64,000 nucleotides of DNA from Nocardia bhagyanarayanae (GCF_006716565.1 NZ_VFPG01000001.1:1922001-1986000), one strand, 5' to 3'. Shown: positions 25,278-33,597, counted from the first letter of the stretch. Translations and numbers: made by a program. The notes: a model not told the origin generated them from the letters alone.

Positions 25278-25451
25278 CTAGAGAGGGCAGCGAGTGGAGT
25301 CGGAGGGTGAAGCTGCGGTGTAGGGGCGGTCGTCACATGCAGTTATTCACAGTTCGCACAAAAGAACTGGCACTTTGCGGTGTGGGCAGAGGTCGGAAGC
25401 TAGTCCGATGCGGCGGCAGCGCGCCCAATGCAGGCGCGGGGAAGGGCTCGG

Positions 25452-25755
25452 AAAACGGCGGTAGTCAAATGGTTGCTAGTTGATCTTGTAAAGCCACCAT
25501 ATGACTACCGTCGAAACCATTTCTCTATCGACGGTAGTCGAATGGTGGTTGGGCCCTTGACAGACCAACAGCTTTTCCAGGGTTGATCGGCCGAAAAGAC
25601 TCTTTCCACTTGCCCTCTCTAGACGCAACCAGAGCCGGTCGACCACGCCGGAAACCAAGACACCGCACCCAACTGCGGGAGGTAAGCCGGGTACGGCAGA
25701 CGACGTGCCCAGCACCGTTCGAGGAATACCTGGGACCGAGTGCGTGCCTAAGCAA
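25452..25755 (-). repeat. Dispersed repeat, full copy A with three-arm hairpin
   Basis: Minus-strand copy. Reading along that strand, the left part (25755 to ~25600) matches the partial copies; then come CTAGAGAGGGCAAG and the hairpin module. The arms lie at 25530-25546, 25496-25512 and about 25456-25473. Arms 1 and 2 pair with two mismatches, while arm 3 repeats arm 1. No transposase or terminal target duplication was found. A simple element of this kind may be mobilised in trans or spread by recombination. Confidence 0.85.
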
Positions 25756-25777
25756 GCGTGCCCCCGGAACCCGTCGC

Positions 25778-26270
25778 CCAACTGAGCACCTCGAAAGCCA
25801 GCGCCCACCTGATAGGCCGCCCCCGTCCCCGTAGTGAATTCGAAAGTCAGCGCGTACCTGAAAGGGCCTGCCACCGGTCCCCGCCGACCAACCGAGCCAC
25901 CTCGGAAGCCAGTGCCCACCCGACAGGCCCGCCCCCGTAGCGAATCCGAAAGTTAGCGCCTACCTGAAAGGCCTGCCACCGACCCAACTGAGCACCTCGA
26001 AAGTCAGCGCTCACCGTTCTCCGTAGCGGATACGGAAGTCATCGCCTACTGAGAGGCTTGCCCCCAAATCCCAGTCGCCCAACCGGGCACTTCGAAAGTT
26101 GGCGTTCACCCGGCCATTCCTGCCAGCGGTCCCGCGGGGAAAGCCGACAATCTGGGAAAGTCAGCGCCGACAGGCCTGCCACCTTCCCCGTTGCGAAAGC
26201 CGACAACCTCGAAGTCAGCGCCGACTCCCAGGCCCGCCACCGATCCCCCTAGCGAAAGCCGACAACCTCG
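25778..26270. repeat. Degenerate tandem repeats, about nine units of 35-65 bp
   Basis: The motif GAAAGTCAGCGCC-ACC and variants recurs at roughly 25795, 25848, 25906, 25949, 25998, 26032, 26092, 26156 and 26211, separated by related sequence containing GGCCTGCCACC. Spacing is irregular and the copies are diverged, so it looks like an old, decaying array. Open frames across it are repetitive with no supported start. It fills the gap before the SDR-like gene at 26289. Confidence 0.7.
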
Positions 26271-26288
26271 ACGGCCAACCCGGCCCCC

Positions 26289-26912
26289 TCAGTGCGAGAT
26301 CCCCGGCGCCTCACGCAGATACGTCGAGTCGGTCAACTGCTCCAGCAGGAACTCGGCGATATCCGCCCGCGAGATCTTCAACGTGAGCCCCCGCTCGGAC
26401 CCGGGGAACGCCCGCCGGTAGCTGCCGGTCCGCGGGCCGTCGGTGAATGCGCTCGGCCGCACGATGGTCCAGTCCAGGTTGCTGGATCGCACGTACGCCT
26501 CCTGCTGGACGTGGTCGTTGTAGGCGCGGCGCAGCAGCATGCCGAACAGCACGTGCTTCCACAAGAAGTTGAGGTTGTCGCGGCTGTCGCCGACGCCGAG
26601 TGTGCTCTGGCAGATCAGCCGCTTCACGCCGGTGCGGTGCATCGCCTCCACGACCGCCTTGGTTCCGCCGAAGCGGACCTTCCCCTTGCGCCCGTCGCCC
26701 AGCGCGATCACCACCGCGTCCTGGCCGGCGACCGCCTTCTCGGCCTGGTGCGTGTCGAAGACGTCGCCTTCCACCACCCGCAGCCGCTCGTGCCGCTGGG
26801 TGACGCCCGCGGCGTTGCGGGTGAAGGCGGTGACCTCGTGGCCCTGCTCGAGCGCCTGCTCGACGACCAGTCGGCCGACGCTGCCGGTGGCGCCGAAGAC
26901 TGCGATTTTCAT
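26289..26912 (-). CDS. NAD(P)H-binding protein (atypical SDR, NmrA/BVR-B-like)
   Basis: 207-aa Rossmann protein starting M-K-I-A-V-F-G-A-T-G-S-V-G-R with the GxxGxxG loop at residues 7-13. Other stretches include V-V-I-A-L-G-D-G, I-C-Q-S-T-L-G-V-G-D-S, and W-T-I-V-R-P-S-A-F-T-D-G-P, typical of the flavin-reductase/biliverdin-reductase-B-like branch. ATG 26912 follows AAGGAGAACACC. It lies downstream of the epoxide hydrolase, separated from it by a terminator, so it is probably its own unit. Confidence 0.85.
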   Translation of the reverse strand: MKIAVFGATGSVGRLVVEQALEQGHEVTAFTRNAAGVTQRHERLRVVEGDVFDTHQAEKAVAGQDAVVIALGDGRKGKVRFGGTKAVVEAMHRTGVKRLICQSTLGVGDSRDNLNFLWKHVLFGMLLRRAYNDHVQQEAYVRSSNLDWTIVRPSAFTDGPRTGSYRRAFPGSERGLTLKISRADIAEFLLEQLTDSTYLREAPGISH

Positions 26913-27029
26913 GGTGTTCTCCTTGCGGTGAAAGCTGGTGTGCCGTTGCTGAATCCAGTACATCAACGCGAAGCGAGACGAACCATGGCCGTGACTCTCG
27001 ATGGCATAAGCGAACGTCCACAGAAAGAC

Positions 27030-27067
27030 GTCGCGGTCCACCCTTGTCGTTCGGGGTGGACCGCGAC
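27030..27067 (-). terminator. Hairpin terminator after the epoxide hydrolase gene
   Basis: Perfect 14-bp stem (arms 27030-27043 and 27054-27067, GTCGCGGTCCACCC and complement) with a 10-base loop. On the minus strand it is followed by TCTTTCT. It lies 14 bp past the hydrolase stop. Confidence 0.8.
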
Positions 27068-27080
27068 GCCTCGTTTCGGA

Positions 27081-28217
27081 TCAGGCGAGTCCGCCGAAGA
27101 ATCGACGAATATCGCCGACCAGCACCTCGGGTGCCTCATGGGCGGCGTAGTGACCCGCCGCGTCGTTGGCCCCGTCCGAGTCGGTCGCGGTGTCGTAAAA
27201 GTTCCAGCTGACGATGTTCTTGTGGTCGCGCTCGGCGAACCGGCGGATCGACTGGAAGTCGCCCTTGAACATGGCCAGTGCGGTAGGCGCCGTGGTCGGC
27301 TCCTGGGGGTGCTCGGCTGTGTGGGCGTCCTCGTAGTAGAACCGCAGCGACGAGCCCGCTGTGCCGGTCAGCCAGTAGATCGCCACGTTGCCGACGACGA
27401 ATTCCGCGTCCAGTGATTCGCCGAACAGCTGCGCGTTCCAGCCGAGCAGGCCGACCGGGGAGTCGGCGAGCGCGAACGCCAGCGTCTGCGGCTGCTGGCT
27501 GTGCAACGCGTTGAAGGCCATCTTGTTCTCGTGGAACCACTGCAGGTGCTGTAGCGCGGCCATGTCCTGCTCGGACAGTCCGTCGAACTCCGCGGGATCG
27601 CCGGACGGGAACGAATACAGCTGCGTGACGTGCACGCCGATGACCTGCTCCGGCGCGAGCCGCCCGATTTCGGGCGAGACGAACGAGCCACCGTCGTTGC
27701 CGATGGCCCCGAAGCGCTCGTAGCCGAGCAGGCTCATCAGCTCGACCCAGGCTTTCGCCGTGCGGTAGCGGTTCCAGCCGGTGCTGCGGGTGGGGCCGGA
27801 GAATCCGAAGCCCGGCAATGAAGGGATCACCACGTGGAAGGCGGGCGCATCGGTCGACTCCGGCTCGGTGAGCAGCTCGATGACATCCAGGTATTCGAGG
27901 ATCGAGCCGGGCCAACCGTGGGTGAGGATCACCGGGGTCGCGTCCGGCCGCGACGACTCGATGTGCAGGAAGTGGATGTCCTCGCCGTCGATATCGGCGG
28001 TGAACTGAGGGTACGAGTTGAGCTTCGCCTCCAGCGCCCGCCAGTCGAACGTGTCGAGCCAGTACTGCGCGAGGGTGCGCACTCGAGCGTTGGGCACGCC
28101 GTAGGCGTCGCCGACGCCGGCCAGCTCGTTCGGCCACAGTGCCCGGCGCAGTCGATCGGCCAGATCGTCGAGCTGGGCCTGGGGGATGTCGATACGGAAG
28201 GGCTTGATGGTGGCCAC
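27081..28217 (-). CDS. Epoxide hydrolase family alpha/beta-hydrolase (microsomal type, EHN domain)
   Basis: 378-aa hydrolase. Residues ~1-105 form the N-terminal EHN region (F-R-I-D-I-P-Q-A-Q-L-D-D-L, L-N-S-Y-P-Q-F). The alpha/beta-hydrolase core has the oxyanion turn H-G-W-P-G-S, the nucleophile elbow G-N-D-G-G (nucleophile Asp) and the C-terminal histidine region A-G-H-Y-A-A-H-E. It should open epoxides to diols. It is divergent from a TetR gene with paired operators between them, the usual arrangement for a ligand-induced detoxification enzyme. Confidence 0.9.
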   Translation of the reverse strand: MATIKPFRIDIPQAQLDDLADRLRRALWPNELAGVGDAYGVPNARVRTLAQYWLDTFDWRALEAKLNSYPQFTADIDGEDIHFLHIESSRPDATPVILTHGWPGSILEYLDVIELLTEPESTDAPAFHVVIPSLPGFGFSGPTRSTGWNRYRTAKAWVELMSLLGYERFGAIGNDGGSFVSPEIGRLAPEQVIGVHVTQLYSFPSGDPAEFDGLSEQDMAALQHLQWFHENKMAFNALHSQQPQTLAFALADSPVGLLGWNAQLFGESLDAEFVVGNVAIYWLTGTAGSSLRFYYEDAHTAEHPQEPTTAPTALAMFKGDFQSIRRFAERDHKNIVSWNFYDTATDSDGANDAAGHYAAHEAPEVLVGDIRRFFGGLA

Positions 28218-28229
28218 GGGGTTCTCCTT

Positions 28230-28288
28230 TTGAAACGGAATGCTTCGTTCTGTTCAAGACGTTAGCAGAACGGATCATTCCGTTTCAA
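28230..28288. promoter_or_regulatory. Paired TetR-type operators between epoxide hydrolase and its regulator
   Basis: Two related sites, AACGGAATGCTTCGTT (28234-28249, next to the hydrolase) and AACGGATCATTCCGTT (28269-28284, next to the TetR gene). They lie inside a perfect 13-bp inverted repeat, TTGAAACGGAATG at 28230-28242 and its complement at 28276-28288. One site per promoter suggests joint repression of both genes. Confidence 0.65.
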
Positions 28289-28304
28289 GTGCTACTCTGA
28301 ACTC

Positions 28305-28952
28305 ATGCCGAAGACATCCGAAGTCCCAGCTCGCAAGGGTCTGCCGGGCCGCAAGGCGCAGGCCGCCCGCAACGACGGGCTGATCCTGGAAGCGGCGCGG
28401 GCCGTGTTTCTTGCCGATGCCAATGCGCCGATCGCCGCCGTCGCCGAACGCGCGGGCGTCGGCATCAGCGCGCTCTATCGCCGCTACCCGAGCAAGGAGG
28501 TGCTGCTGCGTACCCTCTGTCACGAGGGATTGCGCCGCTACAACGCGGAAGCGGATGCGGCACTGGAGGATTCGGATGGTTGGCGCGGACTGGTCGGCTT
28601 CCTGGAGCGAGTGGTCGACGCCGACGTGCACTCACTCACCGTGCACCTAGCGGGCACCTTCACCCCAGACGAGGCGATGCTGCCCGACGTGGTGCATGCG
28701 GGCGAGGTGAACGAAGAACTGATCCGCCGCGCCCACGCTTCCGGACGGCTGCGGGCAGACGTGAATCCGCTGGACCTCGGCCTCATCCTGGAGGCGTGCG
28801 CCGCCATCACCATGCCGGACCAGGAACGCACCGCTCAGCTCCGCCGCCGCACACTCGCCCTGCTCATCGCGGGACTCGCCGCGGACGGTGAGCTCCCCGG
28901 GCCACCACCGCAGCCGGGTGAGTTCGCTTGGCGTTGGGAGCCGCGGGTTTGA
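28305..28952 (+). CDS. TetR-family regulator, divergent from epoxide hydrolase
   Basis: 215-aa regulator with the DNA-binding region at residues ~20-70 (I-A-A-V-A-E-R-A-G-V-G-I-S-A-L-Y-R-R-Y-P-S-K) and a helical ligand domain. Start ATG 28305. The last 12 codons (G-E-F-A-W-R-W-E-P-R-V and stop) are the first unit of a tandem repeat that continues past the gene, so the native C-terminus may have been altered or copied. Confidence 0.87.
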   Translation: MPKTSEVPARKGLPGRKAQAARNDGLILEAARAVFLADANAPIAAVAERAGVGISALYRRYPSKEVLLRTLCHEGLRRYNAEADAALEDSDGWRGLVGFLERVVDADVHSLTVHLAGTFTPDEAMLPDVVHAGEVNEELIRRAHASGRLRADVNPLDLGLILEACAAITMPDQERTAQLRRRTLALLIAGLAADGELPGPPPQPGEFAWRWEPRV

Positions 28953-29165
28953 TGTGGGTCAGCTGGTCCGCCCTCGCTGTCAGGTGAGTTCGCTTGGCGC
29001 TGGGGGGGCCGCGGGTTTGATGTGGGCCAGCCGGTTCGCCCCTGCAGTCGGGTGAGTTCGCTTGGCGTTGGGAGCCGCGGGTTTGATGTGGGCCGGTTCG
29101 CCCCCGCCGTCAGGTGAGTTCGCCTGGCGCTGGGAGCCGCGGGTTGATGCGGGCCGCTGCCCGTC
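28917..29165. repeat. Tandem repeat of 62-68 bp, four units, first unit inside the TetR gene
   Basis: Units begin GGTGAGTTCGCTTGGCG at 28917, 28983, 29051 and 29113. The first encodes the last residues and stop of the TetR protein; the other three are non-coding copies. Units share the GGGAGCCGCGGGTTTGATG part and diverge in the last 20 bp. The rest of the gap up to 29484 holds no supported gene. Confidence 0.88.
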
Positions 29166-29484
29166 GGGTGGGCGCTGACTAGTGCGAACGCATGTGCCGG
29201 ACGGTCCAATGGATGCGTTCCGGCCCGGACGTCTCCGGCCGCGCCCGATCGAGACCGCGCGGGGCTGAATGATCGAATCCTGCGAGCGCCGCGTGGCCCG
29301 GCCACCGTGCGGTGCGAAGTGCCTGCTCCCGACGTGCCTGCCCCGCCGCAACGGAAGTGGTCGCCGACGTAGCGCCGTGCTCGTTGCCCGCTTGTGCGCG
29401 ATACGGCACCGATCGTGAACGGGCGCGGAATTCGGCTGTTGGGTGGTAGGAACGAAGCATCCGTGCGACGCGAAGGGGATCGGC

Positions 29485-29892
29485 ATGAATTGGACGCTCG
29501 AAGTCGTCGTGGTTCCGGTGTCGGACATCGACCGGGCCAAGGACTTCTACGCGCGACAGCTCGGCTTCCATGTCGACCACGACACCGTGATCGGCGACGA
29601 TATCCGCATCGTGCAGCTGACCCCGCCCGGTTCCGGCTGCTCGATCGTGATCGGCAAGGGTGCGGTGCCGTCGATGGCGCCCGGTTCACTGCAAGGCTTG
29701 CAGCTGGTGGTCCCCGATCTGCACAAGGCGCGCGCCGAATTGGTCGAGCGCGGTGTGGAAGTCGGCGACATCCAGGTCCTCGGCGAGAACCCGACGAAGA
29801 TGCCCCACCCCCTCGACAACGTCGGCTTCCTCTTCTTCTCCGACCCCGACGGCAACGGCTGGGCGATCCAGCAGATCTCCACCCGGCCGTAG
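29485..29892 (+). CDS. VOC-family (glyoxalase/bleomycin-resistance) protein
   Basis: 135-aa protein with two beta-alpha-beta-beta-beta units. It opens W-T-L-E-V-V-V-V-P-V-S-D-I-D-R-A-K-D-F-Y and ends F-F-S-D-P-D-G-N-G-W-A-I-Q-Q, both characteristic of VOC proteins. The start was placed at ATG 29485 after GAAGGGGATCGGC. It could be a lyase, dioxygenase or binding protein. It is convergent with the thioesterase-like gene, the stops being adjacent. Confidence 0.85.
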   Translation: MNWTLEVVVVPVSDIDRAKDFYARQLGFHVDHDTVIGDDIRIVQLTPPGSGCSIVIGKGAVPSMAPGSLQGLQLVVPDLHKARAELVERGVEVGDIQVLGENPTKMPHPLDNVGFLFFSDPDGNGWAIQQISTRP

Positions 29893-29893
29893 T

Positions 29894-30688
29894 TCAGCGG
29901 ACGCCGAGGTAGAGGGTTTGGGTGCTGCGGCCGAGGGGGCCTTTCTCGTCGAAGAGGGCCGATTCGGCGAGGCCGATGCCGTGCGGTTGGGGGTAGGTGA
30001 CCGCGTCGAGGCAGACCCATTCGCCGACCGGCTGGCGGTGCAGGGTGACGGTGAGGTCGGTGTTGATGAAGAGGTAGCGGTTCCAGTCGAGTACCGCGCT
30101 CACGCCGTTGCCCGAGTCGGCGGCGGCCAGGGTGCGCTCCAGCGGGCTCGGGGTGGTGCCGGCGACGATCGGATACTTCAGTCGAATCCAGCAGATCGCC
30201 GGCCCCGCTTCGCCGAAAGCGCCGGTGACGAAACGGTATTCGATCGCGGTGTGGAAGCCGACCTCCTGTGACGTCGGAAACGGCGTCGGCGCGGGCGCGT
30301 GGTCGGGACCGGGACGCGCGCCCACCGGATGGAACTCTTCGGGCAGCGAGAGTTCGGGCTCGGCAAGCTTGAACCGCCAGGCATTGGCCTTCATGACCGG
30401 ACCGCGCTCGGTCGACAGCGTCGCCTCCAGCAACTCGACGCTGCGCCCCGGCCGAGTCACCCGCGCCTCGGCGAACAGCGGCTGCAACGGCACGGGCCCG
30501 AGAATCTCCACCGCGACCCGCCCGACCTGAAACCCCTCCCGCGGCTCACACCGCTCGATGACGTGCCCGAGCAACGCGGAAGGTGGCCCCGCGTGCTGCG
30601 CATCCGGCGACCACGGCCCGCGGGTGAGTTCGGTGGAGATGAACCGCTTCGGGTCGTCCGGATCCGGGAGGTAGAAGGCATCACTCAC
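29894..30688 (-). CDS. Acyl-CoA thioesterase family protein (TesB-like double hot dog)
   Basis: 264-aa protein. Residues ~20-120 (G-P-W-S-P-D-A-Q-H-A-G-P-P-S-A-L-L-G-H-V-I-E-R, then V-E-I-L-G-P-V-P) and ~180-264 (T-D-L-T-V-T-L-H-R-Q-P-V-G-E-W-V-C-L-D) form the two hot-dog halves of the TesB-like group. It probably hydrolyses acyl-CoA. GTG 30688 was chosen since the longer open frame upstream is arginine/proline-rich and lacks homology marks. Confidence 0.83.
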   Translation of the reverse strand: MSDAFYLPDPDDPKRFISTELTRGPWSPDAQHAGPPSALLGHVIERCEPREGFQVGRVAVEILGPVPLQPLFAEARVTRPGRSVELLEATLSTERGPVMKANAWRFKLAEPELSLPEEFHPVGARPGPDHAPAPTPFPTSQEVGFHTAIEYRFVTGAFGEAGPAICWIRLKYPIVAGTTPSPLERTLAAADSGNGVSAVLDWNRYLFINTDLTVTLHRQPVGEWVCLDAVTYPQPHGIGLAESALFDEKGPLGRSTQTLYLGVR

Positions 30689-31290
30689 GTCAACGTCCGT
30701 CCCTCGGACCGGCCACACCGCCGGTTGTCGAATAGTTCGTCCGGTTAACGATTCTGCCACGCGTGGGTGGGGTGGCCCCTGGCCGGTTGACGGTCGCGGC
30801 GGGCACGTGGTGCAGCGCAACGGCCGGGTGTGCGGGTTGGGCGGCGGCGGGATCGGCCGTGTGATCGCGCTGCTGGTGGCCGGCGCAGATGGGCGCAGGG
30901 GGCATCAGCTGTGCTGTTGCTGGTGTTCGGCGGCCGCGGATGCCCTGAGCTGGCTGCTCGTTGCGGGGCGCGGCTGCGGCAGCGGGATGGCTGCGCGCCA
31001 GAGCGAGTGCGCGGCGCTGGTGTCTGATGCGACTGGCTGCATGGCCGCCAGGATCGCGGGTCGGCGCAGCGCGTGACCTGCGGGGTGGTCGGCAGGTCTT
31101 CTGATTCCTGGCTGGCTCAGTGCGGCCCGTGCCGGAGCCCGAGGGCTGTACGCGCGATCAGCTGTGCGGCTGTCGGGTGACGGACGCGGGTCGCTTGCGG
31201 AGCTGCCGGTGTCCCGAGTTGGCGGCTCGGTGCGGCGCGTGCCGCAGCGCGATGGCGCGGCGGGGTCGGTTCTGGGCTGGGGTGAAGGGC
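30689..31290. other. Intergenic stretch without a supported gene
   Basis: About 600 bp between the thioesterase start and the ketoacyl synthase stop. Two stretches (around 30940-31000 and 31200-31260) are imperfect copies of each other, sharing a CTGAGCTGGC/CCGAGTTGGC-type core followed by GCTCG and a GCGGCAGCGxGATGG-like end. An open frame at 30807-31076 encodes a Cys/Ala/Gly-rich peptide with no family marks. I consider this decayed repeat sequence. Confidence 0.6.
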
Positions 31291-32544
31291 TCACGCACGG
31301 CCGAAGGTGAGGGCGACGTTGTGGCCGCCGAAGCCGAAGGAGTTGTTGACGGCGTAGTCGATTCGGTGGCGGCGGGGTGTGCCCGCGACGATGTCGAGGT
31401 CGATGTCGGGGGACTGGTTGTCGAGGTTGAGGGTGGGCGGGACGATCTGGTCGCGGAGGGTGAGCACCGTGAGGATGGATTCGAGGGCGCCGACCGCGCC
31501 GATGGAGTGGCCGAGGGCGGATTTCGGGGCGTAGACGGAGGCGTGCGGCGTGACGGCCGCGATGGCGTTCGCCTCGGAGGCGTCGCCGATCGGGGTCGAG
31601 GTGGCGTGCGCGTTGACGTGGGCGATGTCCGAAACTTCCAGGCCAGCGGTCTCGATGGCCTTGCGCATGGCGCGGGCCGCGCCGATGCCCTCGGGGTCGG
31701 AGGCGACGATGTGGAAGGCGTCGGAGGTGATGCCCGCGCCGAGCACGCGGGCGTGGATCTCGGCGCCGCGCGCCTTGGCGTGCCGCTCGGATTCGAGCAC
31801 CATGAGCGCGCCCGCCTCGCCGAAGACGAAGCCGTCGCGGTCCCGGTCGAAGGGGCGCGAGGCGCGTTCGGGTTCGTCGTTGCGGGTGCTCATCGCGCGC
31901 ATCATGGCGAAGCTGGCGATCGGCACGGCGTGGATGTGGCCCTCGACGCCACCCGTCACCACGACGTCGGCCTCGCCGGAGCGGATCAGCCGCCAGGCGT
32001 GCGCGATCGCCTCGGAACCCGAGGAGCACGCCGAGACGGGCGCGAAAACTCCTGCCTTTGCACCGATTTCGAGTCCGACGGTCGCGGCGGGCCCGTTCGG
32101 CATCACCATCGGCACCGACATCGGCGACACCTTCCGGTACCCGCCCGCGCGCATGGCATCGACGGCGTCGATCAGTGCGTCGCCGCCGCCGAGTCCGGTG
32201 CCGATGGCCACCGCGAGCCGCTCACCCTCGACTTCCGGCGCGCCTGCCGCCTGCCAGACCCGCCTGCCGAGGACCAGCGCCAGCTGCTCGACGTACGAGT
32301 GCCTGCGCTGTTCGACCCGGGTCAGCTGCGCGGCGGGATGCGCCTTCAACTTGCCGCCGATGCGGACCGGGAGGTCGTATTCGGCGACGAAGTCGTCCTC
32401 GAGTACGCCGATACCCGTCTCTCCTCGCAACAGGCTCGACCAGGTCGTTTCCATGTCGTCGGCGAGCGAAGTGGTGGCCGCGTAGGCGGTGACGACGACG
32501 GAGTCCGTAGTTTCTGAAGCGAGTGTTACAGTCACGGTCTTCAT
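31291..32544 (-). CDS. Beta-ketoacyl-ACP synthase (KasA/KasB-like)
   Basis: 417-aa thiolase-fold condensing enzyme very like mycobacterial KasA/KasB, which elongate meromycolate chains. The catalytic cysteine is in V-S-A-C-S-S-G-S (about residue 173), the histidines are in N-A-H-A-T-S-T-P and G-H-S-I-G-A, and the lysine is in P-K-S-A-L-G-H. Other shared stretches are [16 protein letters not shown] and F-V-F-G-E-A-G-A. It stands alone, divergent from a TetR gene, not in a fabD-acpM-kasA operon, so it is probably an accessory synthase. ATG 32544 (a TTG lies one codon upstream). Confidence 0.92.
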   Translation of the reverse strand: MKTVTVTLASETTDSVVVTAYAATTSLADDMETTWSSLLRGETGIGVLEDDFVAEYDLPVRIGGKLKAHPAAQLTRVEQRRHSYVEQLALVLGRRVWQAAGAPEVEGERLAVAIGTGLGGGDALIDAVDAMRAGGYRKVSPMSVPMVMPNGPAATVGLEIGAKAGVFAPVSACSSGSEAIAHAWRLIRSGEADVVVTGGVEGHIHAVPIASFAMMRAMSTRNDEPERASRPFDRDRDGFVFGEAGALMVLESERHAKARGAEIHARVLGAGITSDAFHIVASDPEGIGAARAMRKAIETAGLEVSDIAHVNAHATSTPIGDASEANAIAAVTPHASVYAPKSALGHSIGAVGALESILTVLTLRDQIVPPTLNLDNQSPDIDLDIVAGTPRRHRIDYAVNNSFGFGGHNVALTFGRA

Positions 32545-32550
32545 CAATAC

Positions 32551-32568
32551 CTGTAGCAGTCGGTACAG
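32551..32568. promoter_or_regulatory. Palindrome in the 32-bp gap between ketoacyl synthase and TetR genes
   Basis: CTGTA-N8-TACAG inverted repeat, almost filling the space between the two divergent start codons (32544 and 32577). TACAGT on the plus strand lies 8 bp before the TetR ATG and would be a -10 box for a leaderless mRNA. The palindrome overlaps it, as expected for an autoregulator. Confidence 0.5.
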
Positions 32569-32576
32569 TCAACCCC

Positions 32577-33131
32577 ATGGCTCGCCCACTCGACCACGCC
32601 AAACGCGCCGAACTCCTCGACGGCGTCGTCGACTACATCGCCGCGCACGGCCTCGCCGAACTCTCCCTGCGTCCCCTCGCCGCCGAACTCGGCACCAGCT
32701 CGCGCATGCTCATCTACTACTTCGACACCAAGGAAGAGCTGCTGGTCCAAGCCCTCGCCACCCAGCGCCCGGACATCAGGGCGCTCTTCGCCGACATCGC
32801 CGACGCCGATGCCCTCCGTGCCCGGCTGTGGGATTTCTGGTGCGCCAACACCACCGGCGCGGGAGCGACCAGTGTGAAGGTGATGCTGCAAGTGCTCGGT
32901 GCGGCTTGTGCGTCCGATGGGCCGTATGCGGGGTATGCCGTCGACGCCATCGGTACTTTTGTCGCGGCGATCGCGGAGGGGTTGCGCCGGTTCGGGGTGG
33001 AGGATGCGGAAGTTGTTGCGACCGTGCTTGTTTCGGGGTTGCGGGGGGTGCTTCAGGATCGGATGATTACCGGGGATGTCGCGCGGACCGATAGGGCGGC
33101 TCGACTGCTTATCGACGGGACTGTTCGTTAA
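32577..33131 (+). CDS. TetR-family regulator, divergent from ketoacyl synthase
   Basis: 184-aa regulator. The DNA-binding helices are at residues ~8-55 (L-S-L-R-P-L-A-A-E-L-G-T-S-S-R-M-L-I-Y-Y-F). The C-terminal domain is short. No Shine-Dalgarno sequence precedes ATG 32577, consistent with leaderless translation. From position it probably represses the ketoacyl synthase gene. Codon use drifts to lower GC at the 3' end, near the dispersed repeat. Confidence 0.86.
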   Translation: MARPLDHAKRAELLDGVVDYIAAHGLAELSLRPLAAELGTSSRMLIYYFDTKEELLVQALATQRPDIRALFADIADADALRARLWDFWCANTTGAGATSVKVMLQVLGAACASDGPYAGYAVDAIGTFVAAIAEGLRRFGVEDAEVVATVLVSGLRGVLQDRMITGDVARTDRAARLLIDGTVR

Positions 33132-33274
33132 GGCTTAACGTTCCTTGCGGCGGACGTCGCGGGTTTCGGTTTCGAACAGTTGGCGGTCCCCAATGCTGGG
33201 ATTTCAACTAGTGCACTTGCCCGGGTTTTGTTTCAGGCTGGCTCGGTTTGGTTTCGGCGTTGCGTTGGGGTGAC

Positions 33275-33597
33275 GGTTTCCGATGTTGCGGGTGCCCAAA
33301 GAGTTTGCCTACCCAGGTATTCCTCGGAGCAGTGCTGGGCGCGTCGTGTGCCGTACCCGGCTTACCTCCCGCAGTTGGGTGCGGTGGTTCGGGTTCCGGC
33401 GTGGTCATCTGGCTGTGGTTGCGTCTAGAGAGGGCAAGCGGGAAGAGTACTTTGGCCGATCCAGCCTGGAAGAGCTGTTGGCCTGTCAAGGGCCCAACCA
33501 CCATTTGACTACCGTCAATAGAGAAATGGTTTTGACGGTAGTCAAATGGTGGCTTTACAAGATCAATTAGCAACCATTTGACTACCGTCGATTTTGG
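33275..33597 (+). repeat. Dispersed repeat, full copy B with three-arm hairpin
   Basis: Best-preserved copy. The left part includes GTGCTGGGCGCGT, TACCCGGCTTACCTCCCGC and CTGGCTGTGGTTGCGT, then CTAGAGAGGGCAAG, then the hairpin. Arm 1 (33498-33518) and arm 2 (33532-33552) pair perfectly over 21 bp with a 13-base loop, and arm 3 (33573-33589) repeats arm 1. Arms 1 and 2 carry a compensatory change relative to copies C and D (CAA/TTG instead of CGA/TCG). It fills the gap between the TetR gene and thiC. Confidence 0.88.

Noticed and set aside
24700..25310. Small open frames in the dispersed repeat, such as one with R-C-W-A-R-W-V-S-Y-P-A-Y-L-P
   Set aside because: Different frames are open in different copies and indels shift the frame. 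No conserved start, so a non-coding repeat is more likely.
25778..26270. CRISPR array suggested by regularly recurring short motifs
   Set aside because: Unit spacing ranges from about 35 to 65 bp, the motif is diverged, the intervening sequences are related to each other rather than unique, and no cas gene is present.
30807..31076. 89-codon Cys-rich open frame that could be a small metal-binding protein
   Set aside because: Cysteines are not in repeated C-x-x-C patterns, there is no ribosome site, and the DNA resembles a nearby degenerate duplicate.
33248..33508. Open frames in full copies B and C of the repeat (also 41845-42075)
   Set aside because: Same reason: the reading frame is not conserved between copies although the DNA is.
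33275..33597. Insertion sequence
   Set aside because: No transposase, no clear terminal inverted repeats and no visible target duplication. At most it is a non-autonomous element.
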